Source: Bacteroidetes bacterium 47-18
GTDB taxonomy: Bacteria; Bacteroidota; Bacteroidia; Chitinophagales; Chitinophagaceae
Direction: 5' to 3'
Length of the DNA stretch: 64,000 nucleotides
NCBI GenBank assembly: GCA_001897155.1
Contig: MKSF01000015.1
Span: 62,512-126,511 of the forward strand
Shown: piece after piece, positions 7,610-16,175 of the stretch
Layout: each line of letters opens with the position of its first letter
Numbering within the stretch: position 1 is the stretch's first letter
Program-made: the position numbers and the translations under genes
The notes under the pieces: model-generated
Databases searched by the model: none
Seen by the model: only the letters and a program-made list of their open reading frames with translations
What the model was told of the DNA's origin: nothing

Positions 7610-9748
7610 TTAGTTTCTTTTATCTACTATATCGGCTTTCTCTACCAGGGTATTCATGATATAGCTGGGAGCGGCAGATCTTAGCTGGCTGCTATACATT
7701 TTTCTTTCCATTGTCGGACTGCCTGCTGCGGCATCCGGGGTGGTAAACCTGTTGCTCACCACTACATATACCACACCATTGGCGCCGGGAATACCTTTAG
7801 ATAATTTGTTGGCCGGTACATTCTTGCTGAAGATATAGCCGATCACACGCGGATCGTTGCCTATAGCAGGAACATAGCCGTTAGACAGGTTGATACTGTC
7901 AGCAGCAGCCACTGTCTGATTGTTGGCGGCAGCGATAGCTTCCAGCGAAGGCTGGCCGTTGTTCTTCTCCATGATCATTTTTGCTTTCTTTTCCTTTTTC
8001 AGGAGGAAGTCAGCACTTTGCCTGTTATCATCATTCAGGACTATCTTGCCTTTTTCCTGGATGCTGGACAGCTTGGCTACCACGTATTTATTACCTACTT
8101 TGAAGGAATGCTTGGAAACTTCTCCCACGTTAGCGCTGTAGATCCATTTGGACAGCTCTTTGGAAGCGCCGAGACCCTGGATCAGCTCGCTGTTCTTCAT
8201 GATATTGGCAGCAGGTGTAACGGTCAGTCCCATTTGCTTGGCGGCTTCATCAAAAGCGGCGCCGTCCTTTGCCTTACCCAGGAACTGTGATGCATTGGCA
8301 TAAGCGATGTCGAAAGATTCCTTGCTGTCTTCCAGCGGTTTGCCGATGATGGCTACTTTCGCATAGGTATTGGTTGCGCCCTGGCTTAATATTTCAGCGT
8401 ATTGGTAGGCCGTAAGCCTTTCATTGTCAAATTTGATCAGCTTCTTGTCACCGGGTTTGCCGGAGAACAGGAAGTCGGCTTCGGAAGCATCCAGCATCAT
8501 GGATATGCCCTGTGGCGTAACGGTATAGGAACCGCCCTGCTGCAGCATATTCACATCATCGGAAAAGCGTATGGCCACGGAGTCAAAAGGAACGCCCTGG
8601 CTGAGCGCAGTGATGGCGCTGTCTATCCTGGCTTTGGCTTCCGCGTCTTTTCTTCTTTCCTGGTCTCCTGTTTTAACCACTACGATGATATGGCGGTATT
8701 TTGTGGAGTCAGGATATACTTTCTTATCTACTATCTTGGCCATTGTATAGCTGCCGTTGTTCAGGTTAGGACCTACCACGCTGTTATTGGCAGCGTTCCA
8801 GAGAGCTTCCGCGTCAGGGAAGTTGCTCATTTGTTCCCTGGTGAAGTAGTTGGGAGCCAGGTTGAGGTCTGAGTGCAGGCTTACCAGCTCTGCCAGCGCT
8901 TCATCTGCGCTTGTATTCTGGAAGTCGTCTTTTATTTCCAGCAGTGCATTTAAAGCGGTTGCGGTATCCTGGCTGGTAGGCTTGATCTCAAAGCTCACAT
9001 ATTCTATATTTCTCAGGTCCTGTCTTGGGGTGAATTTCTTTGGATTCTTTTTCATGTAATCCAGTAATTCCTCATCCGTATTCTTTACTTCGGCATCCGG
9101 GATGGAAGCGTAAGGTATATTCACCAGTTGCGCATTGGCAAAGCTGCTCCTGGCAGCCTTTTCTTCGTTCAGTATGAAAGAAGGGACATAGATGCTGCCC
9201 GCTACCATAGTGTTGAACTTGGTACGCAGCCTGCGCCTGATAAGGTCTTGTTCGAAAAGCTGCCACTGGGCTTTCTGATCCGGGTCCTTTCTTGTCTGGG
9301 CGATATTCTGTGCGAGGCCTTCGCGGTCGATAGCCCCGGTGTTGGGGTCGCGCGGCACCTGTCTTAATATTTCAGGATCTATAAAGTCACCATAAAGCAG
9401 ATCATTCAGTTCTTTCGGGGTCACTTCCAGTCCCAGCTTTTTATAGACATCTCCGAGCACATGCTCCTGAACCATCATGCCCCAGGCCTGGGTTCTTGCC
9501 TGAGCCGTGGTATTTTCATCCAGCTCACCGCCGCTCCTTTGTTTGGCCTGGTCCAGAGCATTCTGCTCCATTTCCTGGTAGGTTTTGATATCAATGCTTT
9601 CACCGTTTATTTTGGCTACAGTATTATTGTTCGAACCAAAAAAGTTGCTGGTAGCGCTGCCGCCCACTACAAAGCCGACCAGTGCTAATACTACTATTCC
9701 TCCCGCAAGCTTGGCATATTTATCGCGTATCGTTTGAATGATTGCCAT
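7610..9748 (-). CDS. SurA/PpiD-like periplasmic peptidyl-prolyl isomerase
   Basis: A 712-residue membrane-anchored chaperone. A short cytoplasmic start is followed by one transmembrane helix at about 15-33. A SurA-type N-terminal chaperone domain comes next (about 40-230). A parvulin/PpiC rotamase domain follows (about 345-445, from KYRHIIVVVKTGDQ through FSDDVNMLQQGGSY). A long C-terminal region completes it. Length and architecture match PpiD-like folding factors of Bacteroidota, which help outer-membrane and secreted proteins fold in the periplasm. It is a single-gene unit with its own terminator and a TAnnTTTG promoter box. The parvulin domain looks complete; whether it is catalytically active is not shown by the sequence. 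Confidence 0.88.
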   Translation of the reverse strand: MAIIQTIRDKYAKLAGGIVVLALVGFVVGGSATSNFFGSNNNTVAKINGESIDIKTYQEMEQNALDQAKQRSGGELDENTTAQARTQAWGMMVQEHVLGDVYKKLGLEVTPKELNDLLYGDFIDPEILRQVPRDPNTGAIDREGLAQNIAQTRKDPDQKAQWQLFEQDLIRRRLRTKFNTMVAGSIYVPSFILNEEKAARSSFANAQLVNIPYASIPDAEVKNTDEELLDYMKKNPKKFTPRQDLRNIEYVSFEIKPTSQDTATALNALLEIKDDFQNTSADEALAELVSLHSDLNLAPNYFTREQMSNFPDAEALWNAANNSVVGPNLNNGSYTMAKIVDKKVYPDSTKYRHIIVVVKTGDQERRKDAEAKARIDSAITALSQGVPFDSVAIRFSDDVNMLQQGGSYTVTPQGISMMLDASEADFLFSGKPGDKKLIKFDNERLTAYQYAEILSQGATNTYAKVAIIGKPLEDSKESFDIAYANASQFLGKAKDGAAFDEAAKQMGLTVTPAANIMKNSELIQGLGASKELSKWIYSANVGEVSKHSFKVGNKYVVAKLSSIQEKGKIVLNDDNRQSADFLLKKEKKAKMIMEKNNGQPSLEAIAAANNQTVAAADSINLSNGYVPAIGNDPRVIGYIFSKNVPANKLSKGIPGANGVVYVVVSNRFTTPDAAAGSPTMERKMYSSQLRSAAPSYIMNTLVEKADIVDKRN

Positions 9749-9774
9749 AATGAAATAAAAATTTTTTAGAGACG

Positions 9775-9782
9775 CAAATTTA
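9775..9782 (-). promoter_or_regulatory. Candidate -7 box (TAAATTTG) of the ppiD-like gene
   Basis: The minus-strand sequence TAAATTTG fits TAnnTTTG and lies 27 bp before the ATG. The upstream segment is T/A rich but has no exact TTTG at the expected distance. Confidence 0.45.
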
Positions 9783-9903
9783 AGGTTTTATTTTATTTTT
9801 TTAGATTTATATAAAGAAAACTGGGATAAACAATAAAAATAAAAGTCATTCAATGGGATTGAATAACTTTTGATATGGAAATCCGTAAAATATTTCAGGT
9901 TGT

Positions 9904-10218
9904 TTATCTGTCTCTTACCTGCCTGATCTTTAAGATGCTGGCTCTGTCGTATATCTTGGCACCGAAATCGCAGGTATCCATGATGCCGGAGTGGCGGTAT
10001 TTGACCTCTACCTTCATCCCGTGGTGCTGGTAGGCGCTGGGCAGGTAAGCGGGCTTTACCAGTCCGCTGTCTTCCAGCAGCAGCAGGTAACCGCAGCCTT
10101 CATTGGTAATATCCTGGGTGTCAAGGATCCTGGCTTCTACGGTCTCGCTGCGCTTATCGCAGGATGCGATGACCAGTATGGAAGCTCCTGCCAATATGAT
10201 TTTGGTAAAAATGTTCAT
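9904..10218 (-). CDS. Small lipoprotein of unknown function
   Basis: A 104-residue protein with a lipoprotein signal: basic MNIFTK start, hydrophobic stretch, and lipobox VIASC placing the acylated Cys at about residue 20. The mature part has the pattern EGCGYLLLLEDSGLVKPAYL and a second cysteine in DTCDFGAKIYD, giving a small beta-rich domain with a possible disulfide. I do not recognise a named family. It is probably anchored in the outer or inner membrane facing the periplasm. It is monocistronic, between the ppiD-like gene and an orphan response regulator, all on the same strand. Confidence 0.75.
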   Translation of the reverse strand: MNIFTKIILAGASILVIASCDKRSETVEARILDTQDITNEGCGYLLLLEDSGLVKPAYLPSAYQHHGMKVEVKYRHSGIMDTCDFGAKIYDRASILKIRQVRDR

Positions 10219-10301
10219 AAATATGAAATTTATAATTGCAATACTGCAAATTTAATCTTAATGGGATAAAGATATAAAAGCAAACCTAATTAGCAAAATA
10301 T

Positions 10302-11009
10302 TTACTCGGTAAATTTGTAGCCCACACCCCTTACGCTGTGGAAATGTTTGGGACTGCGCGTGTCCTTTTCAAAATATTTCCTGAAATTAAGGATGAAATT
10401 ATCTATGGTGCGGGTGGTAGGGTATACATTGTAGCCCCATACGGCCTGCAGGATATGTTCGCGTGATACCACCTCGTTCTTGTGCTCTATCAGCAGCTTG
10501 AGCAGGGCGATCTCCTTTTTGCTCAGCTCTATCGTTTTGCCGTCCTTGTCCTTTGCGATGAGGCCTGTAAAGTCTATCTTACACTTGCCGAAAGTGTACA
10601 CATCGTTAATGGGTGTCCTTACCTTCAGCTTTTTGTTCTTGGTGACCAGCTTATCGATCCGCAGGAGCAGCTCTTCCAGGTTGAAGGGCTTGGTCATATA
10701 ATCGTCCCCGCCTTTTTTCAGTCCTTCGATCCGGTCCAGCCCCGTATTCCGGGCGCTTAAAAAGAGGATGGGCACTTCATTGTTCTGCAGCCTGATATTT
10801 TCACAAACGGTAATGCCGTCCATTTCGGGCAGCATGATATCCAGTATCAGCAGGTCGAAGTATTCTTTTTTGATCACCTGCAGCGCGTCTATCCCGGTGC
10901 TGACCGCGGTGACCTCGTATCCTTCCAGCTCCAGGTTCAGCTTCAGCGTTTCCCTCAGGTTTTCCTCATCTTCTACCAGCAGCAGGTTGGCAATATAATC
11001 CTTTCTCAT
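10302..11009 (-). CDS. OmpR-family response regulator (orphan)
   Basis: A 235-residue response regulator. The receiver domain shows LLVEDEEN, phospho-acceptor Asp in LLILDIMLPEMDG and Lys in DDYMTKPF. The C-terminal winged helix has LSKKEIALLKLL and ends with HSVRGVGYKFTE. An upstream extension of 11 residues is possible, but the ATG followed by RKDYIANLLLVEDE fits the family start. No histidine kinase gene lies beside it, so its partner must be encoded elsewhere. An outer-membrane beta-barrel gene is divergently transcribed 200 bp away and is a possible target (inference only). Confidence 0.9.
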   Translation of the reverse strand: MRKDYIANLLLVEDEENLRETLKLNLELEGYEVTAVSTGIDALQVIKKEYFDLLILDIMLPEMDGITVCENIRLQNNEVPILFLSARNTGLDRIEGLKKGGDDYMTKPFNLEELLLRIDKLVTKNKKLKVRTPINDVYTFGKCKIDFTGLIAKDKDGKTIELSKKEIALLKLLIEHKNEVVSREHILQAVWGYNVYPTTRTIDNFILNFRKYFEKDTRSPKHFHSVRGVGYKFTE

Positions 11010-11205
11010 ATTATAGGTGTAAAACAGGGCCAAATTTACCAATTATTCGCGTAATTACGGGCTTTATTCACCTGGTGACGGCAGTGTTTTGACAAAACCG
11101 TGACACAATTATATATATGATTAAATGTTATTTTTTTGTTTTAATGAACTTTATCGGCTACATGTTATTAATATTGCTGATTATTAGATCAATTCTTATA
11201 CAATT

Positions 11206-11814
11206 ATGAAAGCATTAAAACTATTCTCAAAAGCAATGCTGGCAGCCCTGGCGCTGAGCCCGGCAGCGGCATCTGCACAATCCACCTCATTCTATAAAAC
11301 CCCTTATAAGAGCAGGAACAGCGGCTCTTTTCATAAAGGAGATAATATTGTTTCCTTTGGAATAGGGTTGATTAATATATCTATGAACGATATTTATTCC
11401 AACGGCAGCTATAGCTGGGGAATTCCTCCGATGTACGGAAAGTATGAATACGGCATCATGGATGAGATCAGTATCGGCGGCCGTATCGGTATGGGAACAG
11501 GACGGTATAAATATATGAATGTACGTGCTAATAATTTCAGGATGTCCATGTCCGTGGCGGGATATTACCACTTCAATAAGCTGATCCCCGTTTCCAAGCT
11601 GGATGTATATGCAGGAGCCGGTCTTGCTACTATTTACAGGAGCTATGAAACCGTTTCGGGTCCCAATACGGTTTACCGCGATAATGATTTCGGCATAAGA
11701 CCTGTATTCCTGGTAGGTGCCAGGTGGTACTTTACACAAACATTCGGTGTGTACGGAGAAAGCGGTTATGATGGTATGTCTTATATGAATTTGGGTATCT
11801 CGCTCAGGTTCTGA
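11206..11814 (+). CDS. Outer-membrane beta-barrel protein
   Basis: A 202-residue exported protein. It has a clear signal peptide with cleavage near AAASAQ (about residue 25). The mature part is rich in alternating aromatic and glycine residues typical of barrel strands (ISIGGRIGMGTGRYKYM, MSMSVAGYYHFNK, LDVYAGAGLATIYR) and ends in a strand closing with phenylalanine (LGISLRF), the usual outer-membrane insertion signal. The eight-stranded OmpW/OmpX-like size is consistent. It is a single gene followed directly by a strong terminator. No ligand can be inferred. Confidence 0.82.
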   Translation: MKALKLFSKAMLAALALSPAAASAQSTSFYKTPYKSRNSGSFHKGDNIVSFGIGLINISMNDIYSNGSYSWGIPPMYGKYEYGIMDEISIGGRIGMGTGRYKYMNVRANNFRMSMSVAGYYHFNKLIPVSKLDVYAGAGLATIYRSYETVSGPNTVYRDNDFGIRPVFLVGARWYFTQTFGVYGESGYDGMSYMNLGISLRF

Positions 11815-11841
11815 TAAATCATCGCCTTATTTCATTATAAT

Positions 11842-11876
11842 AAAAAGCACGGACCTTAACAAGGTCCGTGCTTTTT
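11842..11876 (+). terminator. Rho-independent terminator
   Basis: A perfect 16-bp stem (AAAAAGCACGGACCTT and its complement) with a 3-base loop and a T-rich end, 27 bp after the beta-barrel gene stop. Confidence 0.9.
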
Positions 11877-11925
11877 ATTACAGCGATTATCTCATCGTGC
11901 AATGTACCGCCTATATTGCCGCATC

Positions 11926-12074
11926 TGACTATCTATCTATAGGCAACAAAGCCATTATAAGCTACAAATGACCAGTATCCTCAGCTCCTTTAAACGGTAT
12001 CTGAGCCCCAGAAAGGACAATGCTCAGCAAATCGTAACCATAATAAAAGATTGTTGCCTGTAAGCAGATAGTCA
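11926..12074. repeat. MITE-like dispersed repeat, copy A (149 bp, full length)
   Basis: The element begins TGACTATCT and ends AGATAGTCA, so it has terminal inverted repeats. Reverse-complemented, it aligns along almost its whole length with the copy near 34.1 kb, and its first part aligns with the half copy near 28.1 kb. The octamer TTGCCGCA occurs two bases outside each end and may be a target-site duplication. It has no coding capacity. It sits between the terminator of the beta-barrel gene and the stop of the PH/SHOCT gene. Confidence 0.75.
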
Positions 12075-12086
12075 CTTTGCCGCAGG

Positions 12087-12698
12087 TCAGATCCTTTTGA
12101 GCAATTGGGCCTTTATCTTTTCGAATTCATCCTGGGTCAGTTCCCCTTTCTTTTTTAGCTCTACGATACGTGTCAGCTCCTGCCCGATATCCAGGCGATT
12201 GTCGGGGGTATTATTACGGGGTGTGTCAGCCTGAAGCCTGTACTCCTGGGCTATGGTGTTCAACTGCCGGCAGAACCGCATGGCTCCGGCCATCCTGCTG
12301 GCTGTAAGGGCGGTAGTAACGCCATCCGTACGCCGGATAGTGATCGTGCCGTACTTCAGGAAATAGCCTGCTATCCTGTGGGATGAGATGGCCTCATACA
12401 CGTGGTACACCGGTATCTGAAGCCGTGTCCTGCCCCAGGGGAATATCCCTTCGGTCACCAGGAGATGATCGGGGAAGAGCTGCCATTTTACCGATAGTAA
12501 GTACACTATCCTGTAGAGCCCCGATAATAGTATCAGCCAGCCCAGGTAACGCAGGATACCATCGGTATAGCCGGCTACCAGGCATCCCGTGAGCAGGACA
12601 GCAGCAGGAATGATAAAGGTGATCCAGTGCTTCTTTGATATCATCAATGGTACAACTGAAGCTGCCATTCGGAAAAGGTTTAAGGGTATAGCGCGCAT
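12087..12698 (-). CDS. Membrane protein with bacterial PH domain and C-terminal SHOCT motif
   Basis: A 203-residue protein. Two transmembrane helices lie at about 25-65 (ITFIIPAAVLLTGCLVAG and a second hydrophobic stretch). A bPH_2-like (YdbS/YdbT) beta domain follows, about 70-140, with the typical HLLVTEGIFPWGRTRLQI. The tail ELTRIVELKKKGELTQDEF is a SHOCT oligomerisation motif. Proteins of this kind sit in the inner membrane with the PH domain in the cytoplasm; a specific role is not established. The MITE-like repeat A ends 12 bp beyond the stop codon. Confidence 0.78.
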   Translation of the reverse strand: MRAIPLNLFRMAASVVPLMISKKHWITFIIPAAVLLTGCLVAGYTDGILRYLGWLILLSGLYRIVYLLSVKWQLFPDHLLVTEGIFPWGRTRLQIPVYHVYEAISSHRIAGYFLKYGTITIRRTDGVTTALTASRMAGAMRFCRQLNTIAQEYRLQADTPRNNTPDNRLDIGQELTRIVELKKKGELTQDEFEKIKAQLLKRI

Positions 12699-13068
12699 AT
12701 GCAGATCACCTTATAAATAGTATCGGCTGATCCGTATAGCTGTTCTCTACAAATATAATGAAATAATGTAAAATTTTAATATTAAACATTGGTAATTTGC
12801 TGTAAAAATGATGGTATGCAGAACAGGGAGCCGGGCGCATATTTTTGGGGAGAATAGCCGGCTCAGGAATTTATAGACCCCGGGGAATGCTGTTGGCATA
12901 TTGTTGGACCACAGGCTTAAGAGCATATGTTCATAATACCAATAAGGTTTTCCATAAATAAGGCCTTCCGCGCTTTAATTATATGCTCCATTAAGTAGCC
13001 CATTCATTAATAAATGGCTTTGAATGTTAATATTTAAGAGAAATAGTGCTATATCCAATTAATTGGCA
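12699..13068. other. Intergenic stretch without recognisable genes
   Basis: About 370 bp between the PH/SHOCT gene and the cold-shock promoter. It is A+T rich, with stop codons in all frames and no tRNA or strong terminator that I can see. Confidence 0.6.
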
Positions 13069-13076
13069 TATCTTTG
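13069..13076 (+). promoter_or_regulatory. Candidate -7 box (TATCTTTG) of the cold-shock leader
   Basis: TATCTTTG matches TAnnTTTG. A 14-bp perfect palindrome (ATCAAATATTTGAT, 13081-13094) lies where transcription would begin. This would give a leader of about 330 nt before the cold-shock start codon, a length typical of cold-regulated genes. Confidence 0.45.
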
Positions 13077-13198
13077 CAATATCAAATATTTGATAGGTTT
13101 CTGCCTTCGCATTTTCTGGCATAGTTTTAGAATACATATTTTCTCTCTCTCAGTTATCGCTTTTTCAGCCGCCACTTTACTTTTTAACCATTTTTTTA

Positions 13199-13297
13199 AT
13201 GAACATTTTTGTCGGTAACCTGGATTTCCAGATCCCTGCAAAACACCCCGAAACCAGACCAGGTAGATGTATTATCCTGAGGGCTTCACTTTTATGA
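13199..13297 (+). pseudogene. Truncated RRM-type RNA-binding protein start inside the cold-shock leader
   Basis: The frame opens with MNIFVGNLDFQI, which closely resembles the first beta strand (RNP2) of the small RRM RNA-binding proteins of Bacteroidota (usual start MNIYVGNL). After about 12 residues the similarity stops and the frame ends at residue 32. A complete RRM protein needs about 80-100 residues, so this is either a deletion remnant or a short leader peptide. It lies between the inferred promoter and the cold-shock gene and would be part of the same transcript. The resemblance is from reading alone, not from a search. Confidence 0.45.
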
Positions 13298-13413
13298 GAA
13301 TGGCTGTAAATGCCGGGACCGTCTAAACCTCCGGAAGAATAAATATTTTAAGGCCGGCGGCGGGCAAAACCCGGACAATCAATTAGTTTTTTTATAATTT
13401 AAATATCAACACA

Positions 13414-13605
13414 ATGCAAGAAGGAACAGTAAAATTCTTCAATGAATTAAAAGGATTCGGATTTATCACTCCTAACAATGGTACAGAAGATATTTTTGTG
13501 CACATCAGTGGTTTACAAACTGAGATCCGTGAAAGTGACAGCGTAATTTATGAAGTACAGCAAGGTAAAAAAGGCCTGAACGCTGTTAATGTAAGATTGG
13601 CATAA
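13414..13605 (+). CDS. Cold-shock protein, CspA family
   Basis: A 63-residue OB-fold nucleic-acid chaperone. It shows MQEGTVKFFNELKGFGFI with RNP1 (KGFGFI) and RNP2 (DIFVHI), and the final strand with VQQGKKGLNAVNVRL. Family knowledge: it binds single-stranded RNA/DNA and melts mRNA structure, acting in the cytoplasm. It has a long untranslated leader with a truncated RRM-like frame, and a terminator directly after it. It is slightly shorter than E. coli CspA (70), which is normal for Bacteroidota. Confidence 0.95.
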   Translation: MQEGTVKFFNELKGFGFITPNNGTEDIFVHISGLQTEIRESDSVIYEVQQGKKGLNAVNVRLA

Positions 13606-13625
13606 TACATTAATTCATATCATTT

Positions 13626-13662
13626 AAAAAAGGTGAGGTTCTTTACAGAGCTTCACCTTTTT
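13626..13662 (+). terminator. Rho-independent terminator of the cold-shock gene
   Basis: Stem of AAAAAGGTGAGGTTC with GAGCTTCACCTTTTT (two G-U pairs) and a 6-base loop, 21 bp past the stop codon. Confidence 0.85.
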
Positions 13663-13878
13663 GCTATTTTACTCCTTGCTATTAAAATATTCCTGTTTTA
13701 TTATTATGATATATTATAATTTGTATATTTAATGGTGTGATTTTTTGATTGTGTAAGATATATCATATGCTGCCGGTTTTTTTAATATACCCGGTAAAGG
13801 GAACGGAGCAGGGATCGAAAAGGCGCGTCTGGGTATAACGGCATAAAAAAGAACATCAAAACTTCAAGGATAAGAGAT

Positions 13879-14145
13879 ATGGAGAACAATAAATTCTTTG
13901 ATATACTGGGTTGGGCGGCTACGGTAACGGCAATAGGCATGTATGTATCCTATATTCCGCAGATCAGTAACAATCTCAACGGTATGAAAGGTGACTGGCT
14001 GCAGCCGCTTGTCGCCGCTGTCAACTGTACGCTTTGGGTAACATACGGTATCCTGAAAAAACCTAAGCGTGACTGGCCTATTATTACAGCCAATCTTCCC
14101 GGTATCGTGTTCGGGCTGTTTGCCTTTATCACAGCGATAGGATAG
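13879..14145 (+). CDS. SemiSWEET sugar transporter (PQ-loop/MtN3 family)
   Basis: An 88-residue inner-membrane protein with three helices (about 8-28, 40-58, 66-86). The first helix carries the YIPQI motif of the PQ-loop/SWEET superfamily and a conserved W-P pattern (DWPIITANLPG) precedes the last helix. SemiSWEETs form a dimer that makes one seven-helix-like pore for facilitated mono- or disaccharide transport (family knowledge). It is a single gene between the cold-shock unit and an AraC regulator. The substrate cannot be predicted. Confidence 0.85.
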   Translation: MENNKFFDILGWAATVTAIGMYVSYIPQISNNLNGMKGDWLQPLVAAVNCTLWVTYGILKKPKRDWPIITANLPGIVFGLFAFITAIG

Positions 14146-14214
14146 ATACACCCCGGCAATGCGATGATCCGGGTAAGCGGGAGCAGTAAATACTTCAAAG
14201 GTCAATCAAAATAA

Positions 14215-15030
14215 GTGCGCGCCAGCAGCTATATAATATTAAGGCCCGAAACGGGACTTCAGAAATATGTGAATTATTTCTGGATGGGCGAGATATGCCC
14301 TGATGCAGCTAAAAGCCAGCTTTTCCGGCATCTTGCACCCGCATCAACAACAGTGGACCTGATCTTTTTTGATAAAGGAAGTTTTAAAGATAGCAGGACA
14401 GGAAGCGCAATTCAGGCAAACGGAATAATCTACGGACAAAAAACATCTTTTGACCAATACACCACGACATCGGAAAAAGCAAGGATCTTCGGTGTTAAAT
14501 TAAAGCCATCCGTTGTGCTTGCCACGCTGGATATACCCGCCTCGGGGATCACAGGGCAGCAGGCCGACCTGCAAACATTGTTCGGCCGTAAGGGCGAAAA
14601 GCTGACCGGGCTCATACTGTCTGTACAAACACTGGAAGAAAGGGCAGCCGCTTTCTCCCTGTTTTTAAAAGAACATCAGAAAGCCCTGGATCCGAAGTTT
14701 GAAGCATTGGGCAACCTGATACATTCGATAGATTATACATGTGATCCTGCTGCCATAAACAGATGTTCGGAGCAGTACTTCTTATCAAAACGGCAGTTTG
14801 AACGTGATTTTAAAGCCCTGACAGGCTTGTCCTTCAGGAGCTTTATTAAGCTGAAGAGGTTTGAAAACTGTTTTCACTCTATTCAGACCCGTCAATGCAG
14901 ATCCGATCTGACGCGGCTGGCTTACCAGTCCGGCTATTACGACCAGGCGCATTTCAACCGTGATTTCAGGGAATTTACAGGGCTATGCCCTAAAAAGTAC
15001 ATACGTGATTTCTGTACCGGCAGCACCTGA
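14215..15030 (+). CDS. AraC-family transcriptional regulator
   Basis: A 271-residue regulator that starts with GTG. The N-terminal part (about 1-150) is a beta-rich ligand or interaction domain of the DUF6597 kind (ILRPETGLQKYVNYFWMGE). The C-terminal AraC DNA-binding domain has two helix-turn-helices: CSEQYFLSKRQFERDFKALT and the recognition core SGYYDQAHFNRDFREFTG. It lies directly upstream of a SnoaL-like protein gene, which it may control (inference). A related regulator of the same architecture is encoded at 26.3 kb. Confidence 0.88.
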   Translation: MRASSYIILRPETGLQKYVNYFWMGEICPDAAKSQLFRHLAPASTTVDLIFFDKGSFKDSRTGSAIQANGIIYGQKTSFDQYTTTSEKARIFGVKLKPSVVLATLDIPASGITGQQADLQTLFGRKGEKLTGLILSVQTLEERAAAFSLFLKEHQKALDPKFEALGNLIHSIDYTCDPAAINRCSEQYFLSKRQFERDFKALTGLSFRSFIKLKRFENCFHSIQTRQCRSDLTRLAYQSGYYDQAHFNRDFREFTGLCPKKYIRDFCTGST

Positions 15031-15099
15031 TTTTGTCGTTTCCGTACAATTTTACCTTGCGGGTAAGCAGCAACTTTGTCCTTAAAATAAATAACAGCT

Positions 15100-15522
15100 A
15101 TGGACAAGGTAACGATACAAAACAAACAGATCTGCAAACGCTTTTTTGACGAGCTGCACGACAAAGGGAACTTTGACATCATTGACGAGCTGGTTCACCC
15201 GGACGTGATTTCGCATGACCCGTTCCCGGAACAGCCCGCGGGTTCGGAAGGCGTTCGCAGCACCATGAAAATATTCCGCACCGCTTTTCCTGACTTAAAG
15301 CTCCTTCACAACGATATGATAGCAGAGGACGACAGGGTGATGATAAAGTTTACCGCTACAGGAACGCACCAGGCCGAATTTATGCACATTCCCGCGACAG
15401 GCAACAGCATCGCTTACGAAGAAGTGGTTATCCTGCGGCTTAAAGACGGGAAAATCACGGAACACTGGGCAGTGGCAGACGCGATGGCCCTCTTACAGCA
15501 GTTGGGCGTGACGCACTTCTAA
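15100..15522 (+). CDS. SnoaL-like / ester cyclase-family protein
   Basis: A 140-residue NTF2-like fold protein. The hallmarks are the N-terminal helix NKQICKRFFDELHDKGNFD, the HPDVISHDP turn, the central FPDLKLLHNDMIAEDDRV and the final GKITEHWAVADAMALLQQLG. Relatives are polyketide cyclases and many stand-alone proteins of unknown substrate. It probably acts in the cytoplasm as it has no signal peptide. It follows an AraC regulator by 70 bp on the same strand. Enzyme activity is uncertain. Confidence 0.82.
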   Translation: MDKVTIQNKQICKRFFDELHDKGNFDIIDELVHPDVISHDPFPEQPAGSEGVRSTMKIFRTAFPDLKLLHNDMIAEDDRVMIKFTATGTHQAEFMHIPATGNSIAYEEVVILRLKDGKITEHWAVADAMALLQQLGVTHF

Positions 15523-15644
15523 GATCGGGGCCGGCCGGCAGCAGCAGATGATGGCCAAATGCCGTTGTATCAACCTTGACAGCCCCGTTAACTGCTGACT
15601 GGAAATACAACTGCAGGGCATTCCGGAGAATTTCACTCAAAACA

Positions 15645-15677
15645 TTTGGATTATTGTTCAGTAACTATTTATATTTG
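15645..15677 (+). promoter_or_regulatory. Bacteroidota-type promoter of the marR gene
   Basis: TTTG (15645-15648), 21 bp spacer, then TATATTTG (15670-15677), a full match to the TTTG / TAnnTTTG pattern. Transcription would begin about 13 bp before the marR start codon. Confidence 0.65.
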
Positions 15678-15696
15678 CTACTAAGATATTTAGTTA
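15662..15696. promoter_or_regulatory. Candidate MarR autoregulatory operator
   Basis: Imperfect inverted repeat: TAACTATTTATATT, 7-bp spacer, AAGATATTTAGTTA. It covers the -7 box and ends immediately before the ATG, the usual place for a self-repressing MarR site. Confidence 0.5.
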
Positions 15697-16164
15697 ATGA
15701 GCAAATTAAAGGCAAACGATATTGTTGACCGGTTCAGGGCTGCCAGCCGGCAGTATTCCGATGCTTCTGTTTTTATGCACGAAGCTATTGCACGAAAGGC
15801 AGGTTTATCGGGAACAGACCACAAGTATTTAGGGCTTATACTCCAGCACAGGGAGCTGACAGCGGGCGATATTTCCAGGCTGACAGGGCTGACAACAGGC
15901 GCGGTAACGGGCCTGATAGACCGTTTGGAAAAGAAAAAGCTGCTGAAGAGACAGTTTTCCAAAGACGACAGGCGGAAAGTGATCATCATTCCGAATGCCG
16001 AAAACAGTATGAAGCTTTTACAGCCGATCTTCAGTGAGCTGCAACAAAAGACGGCTGAGCTGATCGCTTCCTTTTCTGAAAGGGAAATCCGGATCATCGA
16101 ACGGTATTTTACCGGGGCAACCGCCATCATGAAGCAGACAACCGGCAATTTAAATAACAGCTAA
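15697..16164 (+). CDS. MarR-family transcriptional regulator
   Basis: A 155-residue winged-helix regulator: HRELTAGDISRLTGLTTGAV forms the recognition helix region, followed by the wing KKLLKRQFSKDDRRKVIII with the conserved D-D-R-R motif. It probably forms a dimer and represses its own operon through the palindrome that overlaps its promoter. It is followed after 11 bp by a membrane-protein gene, almost certainly its co-regulated partner. No ligand can be predicted. Confidence 0.88.
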   Translation: MSKLKANDIVDRFRAASRQYSDASVFMHEAIARKAGLSGTDHKYLGLILQHRELTAGDISRLTGLTTGAVTGLIDRLEKKKLLKRQFSKDDRRKVIIIPNAENSMKLLQPIFSELQQKTAELIASFSEREIRIIERYFTGATAIMKQTTGNLNNS

Positions 16165-16175
16165 ACAGGAAAACA

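Noticed and set aside
13059-13241. Minus-strand frame of 60 codons in the cold-shock leader
   Set aside because: It is antisense to the inferred leader and has no recognisable features.
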